Positions 8,468 through 16,823 of a stretch of 64,000 bases of DNA are shown here, piece by piece. The translations under genes were made by a program, and so were the position numbers. Source of the DNA: Rhodococcus koreensis (GTDB taxonomy: Bacteria > Actinomycetota > Actinomycetes > Mycobacteriales > Mycobacteriaceae); NCBI RefSeq assembly GCF_900105905.1, contig NZ_FNSV01000005.1, positions 5,704,001-5,768,000 of the forward strand. Direction: 5' to 3'. The notes under the pieces were generated by a model. The model saw only the letters and a list, made by a program, of their open reading frames with translations. It did not search any database and was not told where the DNA came from. How positions within the stretch are numbered: position 1 is the first letter of the stretch; the number at the start of each line of letters is the position of its first letter.

Positions 8468-10690
8468 ATGGCCGAACAGATCGACGATTACTTCATCTCT
8501 GTCGTGTCGGGGCTTGTCCGCGGGAAAAGCAGCACCGGGGTCCGCCCGGAGGATCCGATCCGGCCCCCGTCCCCGTTGTCGGTGCAGGGCACTCTGGACC
8601 TTTTCGACGCCCAGCTCGGCAGCAGGCATCTCGATCTGGCGGCCCGGTGGTTGCGGTCGCAGGGTATGGGTTTCTACACGATCGGTTCCTCCGGGCACGA
8701 GGGCAATGCCGCCGTCGCAGCAGCGCTGCGTCCGACCGATCCCGCTCTGCTGCACTATCGTTCCGGTGGATTCTTCCTCGCGCGGGCGCAGCAGGTGGAC
8801 GGCAGTGATCCGCTCCGCGACGTCCTCCTCGGTGTCGTGGCCGCGACGGAGGAGCCGATCTCGGGTGGACGGCACAAGGTGTTCGGCCGCCACGATCTCG
8901 GCATCATTCCCCAGACCTCCACCGTCGCTTCGCATCTGCCGCGGGCAGTTGGTGTCGCCTTCTCGATCGCCCGGGCACACAAGCTCCACCTGCCCTCGCC
9001 GTGGCCCGCCGACGCGGTGGCCGTGTGCAGTTTCGGGGATGCGTCGGCGAACCACTCCACCGCCGTCGGCGCGATCAACACCGCCGTCCACTCGGCCTAC
9101 CAGGGGTTGCCGCTCCCGTTGCTGTTCGTCTGCGAGGACAACGGGATCGGGATCAGCACCAAGACACCGACGGGATGGATCGCCGCGAATTTCGGTGAGC
9201 GGGCGGGTCTGGAGTACTTCGAGGCGGACGGTTCCGACCTGCCGGCGGCGTACGCCACCGCGAAGAGGGCCGCCGACTGGGTGCGCGGGCACCGCAAGCC
9301 GGCGTTCCTGCATCTGCGGACCGTCCGGTTGATGGGTCACGCCGGATCCGATCTCGAGTCCGCGTACCGGACGTCCGCCGAGATCACCGCAGACTTCGAC
9401 CGGGATCCGGTGCTGTGCACCGCAAGACTTCTGATCGAAGGCGGACACCTCGGCCCCACCGAGATCCTCGCGCGCTACGAGGACACACGCGCGGAGGTTC
9501 TCGGTCTCGCCCGGGAGGTCGCCGAGCTATCTCAACTGGACAGTCCCGCGGCGGTGATGAGGCCCCTCATCGACACCGCCGAGCAGGCGACCGCGGCGGT
9601 GCCGGAGCGCGTCGACCCGGCCGAGCGCGCGGAGTTTGTCGGATCGCCGCTGCCGGAGGAGGAAGGCAGGCTGACGCTCGCCCTGTCGATCAACCGTGCC
9701 CTGCTCGACGTGCTCGCCCGCTGCCCCGAGGCGCTGGTGTTCGGTGAGGACGTGGCCCGCAAGGGCGGGGTGTACGGGGTGACCCGGGGTCTGATGAAGA
9801 AGGCCGGGTCGGCGCGCGTATTCGACACCCTGCTCGACGAGCAGGCGATCCTGGGTCTTGCGCTGGGTGCGGGGGTGTCCGGGTTGTTGCCGATCCCGGA
9901 GATCCAGTATCTGGCGTATCTGCACAATGCGGCCGACCAGATCCGCGGGGAGGGTGCGACGTTGCAGTTCTTCTCCGACCGGCAATACCGCAATCCGATG
10001 GTGGTGCGGATCGCCGGATACGGGTATCAGAAGGGCTTCGGCGGGCACTTCCACAACGACAACGCCGTCGCCGCACTGCGCGACATCCCCGGCGTGGTGG
10101 TGGCGTCGCCGTCCCGCCCCGAAGACGCCGCGGCCATGATGCACACCTGTGTGGCGGCGGCGCGCACCGCCGGCGCGGTGTGCGTGTTCCTGGAACCGAT
10201 TGCGCTGTACCACATCCGGGATCTGCACGACGACGGCGACGGGCTGTGGCTGGCACCGTATCCGGACCCCGCGACGCAGGCCGAGAACCACGTCCCGATC
10301 GGCTCGGCCCGCACCTACGGTGACGGCACCGACCTGACGATCGTCACCTACGGCAACGGTCTGCGGATGAGCCTGCGAGTCGCGCGAAAGCTCGAGCGTG
10401 CGCACATCGCCGCCCGGGTGGTGGACCTGCGCTGGCTCGCACCGCTGCCGGTGCAGGACGTCGTCCGGGAGGCGCACGCCACCGGCCGGGTGCTCGTGGT
10501 CGACGAGACCCGCAAGTCGGGGGGTGTGTCCGAGGGCGTGGTCGCAGCACTGGTCGACGAGGGCTTCACCGGGCCGCTCGCGCGGGTGACGAGCGAGAAC
10601 AGCTTCATCCCACTCGGCGACGCCGCGCTCGAGGTGCTGCTGTCCGAGGACACCGTCGAGGCCGCGGCGATCACACTCGTGAGCCGCTAG
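8468..10690 (+). CDS. Fused alpha-beta E1 component of a 2-oxoacid dehydrogenase-like enzyme
   Basis: 740 residues in one chain. The N-terminal half (about 60-370) is an E1-alpha thiamine-diphosphate domain, with the cofactor motif beginning GDASANHST and the FVCEDNGIGIS block. The C-terminal half (about 400-740) is E1-beta: a pyrimidine-binding domain (GEDVARKGGVYGVTRGL) and a transketolase C domain (VVDETRKSGGVSEG). It belongs with branched-chain/acetoin-type E1 enzymes, which are usually two separate subunits. No E2 or E3 gene is in the window, so the acyl acceptor is unknown, as is the 2-oxoacid. ATG 8468 is preferred (AGGA 10 bases upstream); a GTG at 8426 is possible. It lies 85 bp downstream of kdgD and may act on a product of the same pathway. 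Confidence 0.8.
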   Translation: MAEQIDDYFISVVSGLVRGKSSTGVRPEDPIRPPSPLSVQGTLDLFDAQLGSRHLDLAARWLRSQGMGFYTIGSSGHEGNAAVAAALRPTDPALLHYRSGGFFLARAQQVDGSDPLRDVLLGVVAATEEPISGGRHKVFGRHDLGIIPQTSTVASHLPRAVGVAFSIARAHKLHLPSPWPADAVAVCSFGDASANHSTAVGAINTAVHSAYQGLPLPLLFVCEDNGIGISTKTPTGWIAANFGERAGLEYFEADGSDLPAAYATAKRAADWVRGHRKPAFLHLRTVRLMGHAGSDLESAYRTSAEITADFDRDPVLCTARLLIEGGHLGPTEILARYEDTRAEVLGLAREVAELSQLDSPAAVMRPLIDTAEQATAAVPERVDPAERAEFVGSPLPEEEGRLTLALSINRALLDVLARCPEALVFGEDVARKGGVYGVTRGLMKKAGSARVFDTLLDEQAILGLALGAGVSGLLPIPEIQYLAYLHNAADQIRGEGATLQFFSDRQYRNPMVVRIAGYGYQKGFGGHFHNDNAVAALRDIPGVVVASPSRPEDAAAMMHTCVAAARTAGAVCVFLEPIALYHIRDLHDDGDGLWLAPYPDPATQAENHVPIGSARTYGDGTDLTIVTYGNGLRMSLRVARKLERAHIAARVVDLRWLAPLPVQDVVREAHATGRVLVVDETRKSGGVSEGVVAALVDEGFTGPLARVTSENSFIPLGDAALEVLLSEDTVEAAAITLVSR

Positions 10691-10715
10691 CACCGGCATC
10701 CCTCGCGCTTCGGTA

Positions 10716-10729
10716 TGACGGCAACGTCA
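10716..10729. promoter_or_regulatory. Inverted repeat upstream of gluconokinase
   Basis: TGACG (10716-10720) and CGTCA (10725-10729), four bases apart, lie 89 bp before the gluconokinase start. The size and symmetry fit a GntR- or bZIP-like operator; no regulator of that kind is encoded nearby. Chance occurrence is possible. Confidence 0.3.
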
Positions 10730-10817
10730 ACCGGTATCCCCTCCGCCATTGCCAAGCCGTCGTGCGGTCGGGCATGTTCGAACTGCATCTCTCCACACCG
10801 GCGGACAGGAACATTTC

Positions 10818-11351
10818 ATGAGTGGCGATCAGCTACCCCACATCGTGGTGATGGGGGTGACCGGCTGCGGGAAGACGACAGTCGCGCAGCAACTTTCCGC
10901 ACTGACCGGCCACCGGTTCCTCGATGCCGACGATCTGCACCCGCAGTCGAACGTCGCGAAGATGGCCGCCGGCATCCCGCTGACCGACGACGACCGGGCC
11001 CCGTGGCTGGGAGTCGTCCGGGACCGGCTGCAGGAGCTGTCCGGGCAGGGGCGCCGCGGTGTGGTGGCGTGCTCGGCGCTGCGGCGCAGCTATCGGACGA
11101 TCCTCGGCGACGTCTCCGACCCGGTGCTGTTCGTGCACCTCACGGGAGACCAGCAGGTGATCCGCGGGCGGATGCAGGCACGGAGCGGGCACTTCATGCC
11201 GCCTGCACTGCTCGATTCCCAGTTCGCGCTCCTCGAACCGCTCGACGCCGACGAATTCGGTGTCGCCCTGGACGTCGCACCCGCACCGGACCTGATCGCC
11301 CGGGCCGCCGTCGAATACCTGCACGAAGAACGAAAGGTCGCCACACAGTGA
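10818..11351 (+). CDS. Gluconokinase
   Basis: 177 residues, the length of GntK/IdnK. It has a P-loop GVTGCGKTT (13-21), the substrate block LDADDLHP, and the downstream motifs DDRAPWL and ACSALRRSYR. It phosphorylates D-gluconate to 6-phosphogluconate with ATP, feeding the pentose-phosphate pathway. Start ATG 10818 follows AGGA at normal spacing; the longer upstream frame has no ribosome site. Its stop overlaps the GTG start of the next gene (GTGA), so it is translationally coupled to the gluconate 5-dehydrogenase-like SDR, the classic idonate/gluconate pairing. Confidence 0.92.
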   Translation: MSGDQLPHIVVMGVTGCGKTTVAQQLSALTGHRFLDADDLHPQSNVAKMAAGIPLTDDDRAPWLGVVRDRLQELSGQGRRGVVACSALRRSYRTILGDVSDPVLFVHLTGDQQVIRGRMQARSGHFMPPALLDSQFALLEPLDADEFGVALDVAPAPDLIARAAVEYLHEERKVATQ

Positions 11352-12121
11352 GTTCGCATCGGAGCTTCGACGTCGAGGGCAGGATCGCGCTCGTCACGGG
11401 GTCGAGCCGGGGAATCGGTTTCGCACTGGCCAACGGGCTCGCCGAGGCGGGCGCGGAGGTCGTGCTCAACGGACGCGACGCGGCAGCCCTCGCGCGCAGT
11501 CGCGACGAGATCGTGAACGCCACCGGCGCGACGGTCCACACCTGCGCCTTCGACGTGACCGCTCCCGAGGAGGTCGCCGCCGCCGCGAAGCGGGTCGAGA
11601 GCGAGATCGGCCCCGTCGAGATCGTCGTCAACAACACCGGCGTCCAGCACCGCAGCCCCCTGCTCGAGTTCGGCGACGACGACTTCCGTCGTGTTCTCGA
11701 CACCAATCTCAGCAGCGCCTTCTTCGTCGGCCGCGAGTTCGCGCGGGCGATGGTCGAACGCGGGCACGGCAAGATCGTCAACATCTGTTCCGTGCAGAGC
11801 GAACTCGGCCGGGCGGGCATCGCCCCGTACGCTGCCAGCAAGGGTGGGCTGAAGATGCTCACCCGCGGAATGTGCGCCGACTGGGCACCATTGGGACTGC
11901 AGGCCAACGCCATCGCACCCGGCTACTTCGACACCCAGCTCACCGAGGCGCTCGTGAACGATACCGAGTTCAGTGCGTGGCTCACGAAACGCACGCCCGC
12001 CGGACGGTGGGGACGCACGGACGAACTCGTGGGTGCGCTGCTCTTCCTCTCCTCGCCGGCGTCGGACTTCGTGAACGGCCAGATCCTGTATGTCGACGGC
12101 GGACTGACCGCCGTAGTCTGA
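11348..12121 (+). CDS. SDR oxidoreductase, gluconate 5-dehydrogenase-like
   Basis: 257 residues, classical short-chain dehydrogenase. The dinucleotide motif is TGSSRGIG (about 17-24), NNTG near 90, and the active-site YAASKGG. Closest in feel to gluconate 5-dehydrogenase (Ga5DH/IdnO), which reduces 5-ketogluconate to gluconate; the preceding kinase would then phosphorylate gluconate. GTG 11348 overlaps the kinase stop. A general 3-oxoacyl reductase cannot be excluded by motif alone; operon context supports the sugar-acid role. Confidence 0.8.
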   Translation: MSSHRSFDVEGRIALVTGSSRGIGFALANGLAEAGAEVVLNGRDAAALARSRDEIVNATGATVHTCAFDVTAPEEVAAAAKRVESEIGPVEIVVNNTGVQHRSPLLEFGDDDFRRVLDTNLSSAFFVGREFARAMVERGHGKIVNICSVQSELGRAGIAPYAASKGGLKMLTRGMCADWAPLGLQANAIAPGYFDTQLTEALVNDTEFSAWLTKRTPAGRWGRTDELVGALLFLSSPASDFVNGQILYVDGGLTAVV

Positions 12122-12150
12122 TCCCCATCCGACCGACTCGAAAGACGAAG

Positions 12151-13077
12151 ATGCCGAACACTGCAACGCCCCGCATCCACCTCGGACCGAACCCCGACGC
12201 AGCCCTGATACGCGGGATCGAGAGGGGCGGCGGCGTACTCGCCCCGCTCGACGACGCAGAGGCCGTCGTCTGGGCGCAGGGCCCCGACACGTTTCCGGCG
12301 GAACTGCCGGACTCGGTGCGCTGGGTGCAGCTGCCCTCGGCGGGTGTGGAGCCCTGGATCTCCGCGGGCATCGTCGACACCGACCGGGCCTGGACGTCCG
12401 CGGCCGGCGCCTACGCCGGCAACGTCGCGGAACACGGCGTCCTGCTGCTCCTGGCCGGGGTTCGGGCCCTCACCGAGCAGGTGCGCGCGACGTCGTGGCG
12501 CAAGGCCGAGTTCGACCCGCAGGTGGGCACGCTGCGCGGGGCGAGGGTCGCCATCGTCGGCTGCGGCGGCATCGGTCGCGCGATGATCCCGCTGCTCGCC
12601 GCGTTCGGCGCCGACGTGCTGGCGGTCACTCGGTCGGGCACCCCGGTCCCGGGTGCGTCCGAGACGCTGCCGGCCGACCGGACCTCGGAAATCTGGTCCA
12701 GAGCAGACCATTTCGTCATCGCCGCACCGGCGACGTCGGCCACCGCCCACCTCGTCGACGAGGCCGCGCTCGCACAGATGAAATCGACGGCGTGGATCGT
12801 CAACGTGGCGCGCGGTTCCCTCATCGACACCGAGGGTCTGGTCCGCGCGCTGCGCGCCGGGTCGATCGGCGGCGCCGCGCTCGACGTCACCGACCCCGAA
12901 CCGCTGCCCGACGGGCATCCGCTCTGGACCCTGCCGAATGCGATCATCACCCCACACGTCGCGAATCCCGCGACCGGACTGACCGGGTTGCTCGCCGATC
13001 ACGTCGCGACCAACGTCGAACGCTTCGCCGCGGGCGCGCCCCTGCTGGCGCCGATCGATCCGGCCCGGGGTTACTGA
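12151..13077 (+). CDS. D-isomer specific 2-hydroxyacid dehydrogenase
   Basis: 308 residues. NAD-binding Rossmann motif GCGGIG (about 136-141). The catalytic Arg is in NVARGSLID, Glu in DVTDPEPLP and His in TPHVANP, so the enzyme looks active. This family includes gluconate 2-dehydrogenase/ketogluconate reductase, hydroxypyruvate reductase and phosphoglycerate dehydrogenase. In this operon a ketogluconate or hydroxypyruvate reductase role is likely (inference). Start ATG 12151 has a weak ribosome site (GACGAAG). Last gene of the operon; its end overlaps the convergent LysR gene by 7 bp. Confidence 0.82.
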   Translation: MPNTATPRIHLGPNPDAALIRGIERGGGVLAPLDDAEAVVWAQGPDTFPAELPDSVRWVQLPSAGVEPWISAGIVDTDRAWTSAAGAYAGNVAEHGVLLLLAGVRALTEQVRATSWRKAEFDPQVGTLRGARVAIVGCGGIGRAMIPLLAAFGADVLAVTRSGTPVPGASETLPADRTSEIWSRADHFVIAAPATSATAHLVDEAALAQMKSTAWIVNVARGSLIDTEGLVRALRAGSIGGAALDVTDPEPLPDGHPLWTLPNAIITPHVANPATGLTGLLADHVATNVERFAAGAPLLAPIDPARGY

Positions 13078-14003
13078 GGGCCGCGTTCGGCTTCCGAACT
13101 GGTCCTGATGTAGTTGGCCACGACACTGCGCAGCACCTCGCGCACCGCCTCCGCCGGTCCGGACAGCGGCTGATTGGCGGGTGTCCCGAGGGAGACCTGG
13201 ACTTCGATCGACGGTTCGATGCGGCGGAGTTCCAGGTTCTCCACGTTCATGATCCGGCGTGCCACCGAGAACGGTAATACCGTCGCGCCCAGACCGTTTC
13301 GGACGGCCTGCGCCATCAGCGTCACCGATTCCACCTCGCCGACCACCCGCGCGTGCTCGAAGGCGTGCTCGTACGCCTGCTCCACCACCTTGCGGATCGT
13401 GTGCATCGGACCCGGCAGCAGCAGTGGCAGATCGACGAGATCCTTGATGGCGACGGCCGTCCCGGTGTCGCCGGGCAGTCCGGTGCCCGCCGGGGCGACG
13501 ACCATCAGTTCCTCGGTGAGCAGTCGCTCGAAGTTGACGCCCTTGATCGGCCCGGCGTCGTACAGCAGGGCCATGTCCATCCGGCCCGTCATCATGGCCT
13601 CGCTGAGCACACCGCCGAAATTTTCGTTGATGTGCAGAAGGATGCTGGGGTACCGCGACCGCACCGCGGTGAGGAGCGGCAGCGCGATGGAGCTGACGGT
13701 GCTGTACGGCGCGAGTCCGACGGAGACACCGCCCGCCAGTTCCCGGCCGACGACGCTCACCTCGGCCTGAGCGCTCTCCACCTGTCGCAGGATCACCTGT
13801 GCGTGCCGGTACAGCGCGCGCCCCGCGTCGGTGGGTTCCACTCCCTGCTTGCTGCGGATCAGCAGTTGCTGACCGAAGTGCGTCTCCAACGCCGTCATCT
13901 GCTGGCTGAGCGCGGGCTGCGCGATGTGCAGTATGTCCGCCGCCCGCGTGATGGATCCGGCGTCGACGATGCGGACGAATGAGAACAAGCGTCGGGTATC
14001 CAC
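13071..14003 (-). CDS. LysR-family regulator resembling Nac (nitrogen assimilation control)
   Basis: 310 residues from GTG 14003, the usual LysR length. The N-terminal winged helix (about 1-60) reads AADILHIAQPALSQQM and QQLLIRSKQGVEPTDAG, very close in pattern to Nac/Cbl-type regulators; the rest is the effector-binding domain. An upstream in-frame ATG at 14132 would add 43 atypical residues. It is divergent from pxpA and the gap holds ATA-N9-TAT, the known Nac site form. It therefore probably controls 5-oxoproline use, perhaps in response to nitrogen status (inference). Confidence 0.82.
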   Translation of the reverse strand: MDTRRLFSFVRIVDAGSITRAADILHIAQPALSQQMTALETHFGQQLLIRSKQGVEPTDAGRALYRHAQVILRQVESAQAEVSVVGRELAGGVSVGLAPYSTVSSIALPLLTAVRSRYPSILLHINENFGGVLSEAMMTGRMDMALLYDAGPIKGVNFERLLTEELMVVAPAGTGLPGDTGTAVAIKDLVDLPLLLPGPMHTIRKVVEQAYEHAFEHARVVGEVESVTLMAQAVRNGLGATVLPFSVARRIMNVENLELRRIEPSIEVQVSLGTPANQPLSGPAEAVREVLRSVVANYIRTSSEAERGPQ

Positions 14004-14137
14004 GAGCGATCTGCCTTTCTGACGATGCGGCGACGCAAGCACGCCGCGGTTTCGAGAAGGTTGCCGGGCGGAAACACCGCTGTAGCCAAGTGCGGGGCCC
14101 GATTCTTCCGTCTTTGCATCGTCGCTGTTCAAACACC

Positions 14138-14152
14138 ATAGACGTTCGTTAT
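14138..14152. promoter_or_regulatory. Nac-type operator ATA-N9-TAT
   Basis: ATA (14138-14140) and TAT (14150-14152) are nine bases apart in the divergent gap between the Nac-like regulator and pxpA. This is the spacing known for Nac binding sites and also fits the LysR T-N11-A rule. Placement suggests autoregulation plus control of pxpABC. Confidence 0.45.
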
Positions 14153-14172
14153 CGCCTCACGTAAAACAGGTA

Positions 14173-14203
14173 TTAACCGCCTGAACCGGAACCTGCGTAG
14201 CGT
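14173..14203 (+). promoter_or_regulatory. Promoter for the pxpABC operon
   Basis: TTAACC (14173-14178) with a 19-base spacer to TAGCGT (14198-14203). The -35 is poor and the spacer long, as expected for an activator-dependent promoter; the Nac-like site is centred about 28 bases upstream of the -35. Confidence 0.4.
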
Positions 14204-14270
14204 CCGTTTACATCGAAAGTTCACTGGAACGGCACCCGCGGTTCCACTGCAGGCCCCCCTTGGAGGCACC

Positions 14271-15077
14271 GTGACTGTCAAGATCGATCTCGTCGCCGAC
14301 CTCGGCGAGAGCTTCGGCGCTTGGACGATGGGCGACGACGACGCACTGCTCGACGTGCTGACGTCCGCCAACGTCGCGTGCGGCTTTCACGCCGGCGACC
14401 CCAGGACCATGGATGCGACGGTCCGAGGGTGCGTCGCCCGCGGAATCGGCATCGGCGCACACCCCAGCTTCCCCGATCTCGCAGGGTTCGGCCGGCGCGC
14501 GATGGACCTCACCGCCGACGAGGTCCGCACGGACGTTCTGTACCAACTCGGCGCACTGCACGCCTTCGCGACGGCCCACGGCACATCGCTCTCGCACATC
14601 GCACCGCACGGTCGGTTGGGAAATCTCGTCGCGACCCGCGCCGACTACGCGGGCGCCGTCGTCGATGCGGTGGAGGCGTTCGACCCGCGGCTCATCGTGC
14701 TCGCCCAGGACGGGGAACTCGCCGACCACGCCCGTGCGCGGGGGCTCCGGGTTGCCATCGTCGCCATCGTCGACCGTGCATACCGGGCGGACGGCACCCT
14801 GGTACCGCGGTCCGAGGCCGGCGCCGTGATTCACGACCGGGACGCTCTGGTGTCGCGCACGGTGCAGATGGTGACCGAAGGGGTCGTCGACGCCGTCGAC
14901 GGCACGCGCATCCCGATCGAGGCAGACACGGTACTGCTGCACGGCGACGGCGCCGACGCGGTAGGCAACGCGCGGGCGATCCGGGAGGCCCTGCTGCGCG
15001 CGGGCGTCGTCATCGCCCCCGTCACCGAGGTCCTCGAGGCCAGGGCCGAGAAGGAGTCCGCGTCGTGTCCGGCGTGA
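14271..15077 (+). CDS. pxpA: 5-oxoprolinase subunit A (LamB/YcsF family)
   Basis: 268 residues. Family signature at the start: DLVADLGESFGAW (about 5-17), then ANVACGFHAGD and GAHPSFPD. PxpA with PxpB and PxpC forms the bacterial ATP-dependent 5-oxoprolinase, opening 5-oxo-L-proline to glutamate. GTG 14271 follows GGAGG. The coding frame of pxpB begins 13 bases before its stop. Divergent from the Nac-like regulator. Confidence 0.9.
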   Translation: MTVKIDLVADLGESFGAWTMGDDDALLDVLTSANVACGFHAGDPRTMDATVRGCVARGIGIGAHPSFPDLAGFGRRAMDLTADEVRTDVLYQLGALHAFATAHGTSLSHIAPHGRLGNLVATRADYAGAVVDAVEAFDPRLIVLAQDGELADHARARGLRVAIVAIVDRAYRADGTLVPRSEAGAVIHDRDALVSRTVQMVTEGVVDAVDGTRIPIEADTVLLHGDGADAVGNARAIREALLRAGVVIAPVTEVLEARAEKESASCPA

Positions 15078-15787
15078 CGTGCACCCGGCCGCACCGCGAC
15101 TTCGTCCTCGCGGACTGCGGGGACTCCGCGGTCCGCCTGACGTCGCTGTCCCCCGATGCGGAGGAGCGCTGGCAGGCCGTCCACACGGTCGCCGCCGCGC
15201 TCGACGCACGCGGCGACGACGTCGCGGTCACCGGCATCATCCCCACCTACGACTCACTGCTGGTCGAATTCGACTGTGCTGCAACGACGCATGACGCCAT
15301 TCGCGCGCTGGTCGAACGGCTGATCGAGCTTCCGGCGCAACCCGCGACGCGCGGTTCGCGACAATTCGAGATCCCGGTCGTCTACGGAGGCGAATTCGGA
15401 CCCGACCTCGACGACGTGGCGGCACACCTCGCACTCTCCCCGGCCGAGGTGATCCGCCTGCACAGCGCCCGCCCGCTGACCATGCGCTGCTTCGGGTCCC
15501 CGGGCGGCGCCCCCATGCTCGACGGCCCCGCGTTCCCGCAGCCCGTTCCCCGTCGCACCATTCCGCGGCCGCACGTTCCGGCAGGCGCGGTGGCGGTCGC
15601 GGGCAGGCAGGCCGTCATCTCGGCGCGACCGGCGCCCGGCGGCTGGCCGGTGATCGGCCGCACGCCCCTGACCATCGTCGATCCGTCGACGGAACCGCTG
15701 TCCGACTTCCGGCCCGGCGACACGTTCCGCTTCGTGCCGATCACCGCGGCCGAGTGGCCGCTGTACGAGGGGGTCCGGCATGGCTGA
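15065..15787 (+). CDS. pxpB: 5-oxoprolinase subunit B (carboxyltransferase domain 1)
   Basis: 240 residues, KipI/allophanate-hydrolase subunit 1 family. Visible blocks are DCGDSAVRL (about 16), the TYDSLLVEFD segment, PVVYGGEFGPDLDDVA and GRTPLTIVDP. Start GTG 15065 overlaps pxpA by 13 bp; its stop overlaps pxpC by 8 bp, so all three subunits are coupled. It acts as a complex with PxpC and PxpA in the cytosol. Confidence 0.88.
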   Translation: MSGVTCTRPHRDFVLADCGDSAVRLTSLSPDAEERWQAVHTVAAALDARGDDVAVTGIIPTYDSLLVEFDCAATTHDAIRALVERLIELPAQPATRGSRQFEIPVVYGGEFGPDLDDVAAHLALSPAEVIRLHSARPLTMRCFGSPGGAPMLDGPAFPQPVPRRTIPRPHVPAGAVAVAGRQAVISARPAPGGWPVIGRTPLTIVDPSTEPLSDFRPGDTFRFVPITAAEWPLYEGVRHG

Positions 15788-16823
15788 GACGATCACCGTC
15801 ACGACACCCGGGCTCACCTCGATCCAGGATCTCGGACGACTCCGGGGCTCCCGGTTCGGGCAGATGACCGGGGGAGCCTCCGACCAGTACAGCGCCGACG
15901 TGGCGAACGCCCTGGTCGGAAGTCACCGCACCGCGCCGCTGCTCGAAATGGTGGCGATGGACTTCGGCGCCGTCGCAAGCGTCGACCTGCTCGTCGCGGT
16001 GACCGGCGCACCGGCGGAGGTCCAGGTCGGGGGTGTCACCCGCCCCCAGTGGGAGCCGTTCGTCTGGACCGCGGGCGAAGAACTCACCGTCCGCGGAATC
16101 CACGACGGGCTCCGCGTGTACCTCGCCGTGCACGGCGCGATCGCCGCGCCGTCCCTGCTCGGCAGCTGCGCCCCCGACTCGGTTCTCGGTTTCGGCCGGC
16201 AACTGACGGTCGGCGAGTCCGTCGCCATCGACGTCGACGGACCGCCGATCGACCACCCCTACTTCCGGGTCCCGCTGTTCCGGCTCGGCGCCGAGCCCGC
16301 GACCTTCACCGGCCGCTGGACCATCGACGTCACCGACGGTCCCGACGTGCACGAGTTCGGCGCGTCCGCCGCCCGCTTGTTCGACACCCCCTTCGTCATC
16401 GGTGCCGACACGAACCACATCGGTCTCCGCCTGACGCCGACCGATCCGGGGAGCGACGTTCCCCGGCGGGACCGGTCGACGGAAGTGCTCTCCCGCGGGG
16501 TACCGATCGGCGCCGTCGAGGTTCCCGCAGGCAACGAGATCCTCGTCCTGCACCGGGGCCGGGGAGTGACGGCCGGATATCCGGTGCTCGCGGTGGTGAC
16601 CGCCACCGCACTGTCACAGCTCGGCCAGGCGCGCCCCGGCCAGGAGGTGCGGTTCCGAAAGGTGAGCGTCCCCGAAGCCGTGGACGGTTACCGGAGCCAA
16701 CGACGCTCGATCGCGCTGCTGCGGTCCCGCGTGGCGAGCGCATTCGCCAGTCTTCGGATCCCCACTCACCCAGAAACGACATCCGCCCAGCACCACTCTG
16801 TAGCCCAGATGGAGTCAGCATGA
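15780..16823 (+). CDS. pxpC: 5-oxoprolinase subunit C (carboxyltransferase domain 2)
   Basis: 347 residues, KipA/allophanate-hydrolase subunit 2 family. Conserved N-terminus TTPGLTSIQDLGR (about 8-20), then the P-L-L-E-M block, and the RPGQEVRFR end. It completes the 5-oxoprolinase complex. The last 40 residues (after about 305) are low in conservation. Its stop overlaps the following transporter start (ATGA), suggesting that the substrate importer is made with the enzyme. Confidence 0.88.
   Translation: MAETITVTTPGLTSIQDLGRLRGSRFGQMTGGASDQYSADVANALVGSHRTAPLLEMVAMDFGAVASVDLLVAVTGAPAEVQVGGVTRPQWEPFVWTAGEELTVRGIHDGLRVYLAVHGAIAAPSLLGSCAPDSVLGFGRQLTVGESVAIDVDGPPIDHPYFRVPLFRLGAEPATFTGRWTIDVTDGPDVHEFGASAARLFDTPFVIGADTNHIGLRLTPTDPGSDVPRRDRSTEVLSRGVPIGAVEVPAGNEILVLHRGRGVTAGYPVLAVVTATALSQLGQARPGQEVRFRKVSVPEAVDGYRSQRRSIALLRSRVASAFASLRIPTHPETTSAQHHSVAQMESA

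Noticed and set aside
8450-10699. Large antisense frames over the E1 gene
   Set aside because: His/Arg/Gln-rich shadow frames, no ribosome site, and the sense gene is clear.
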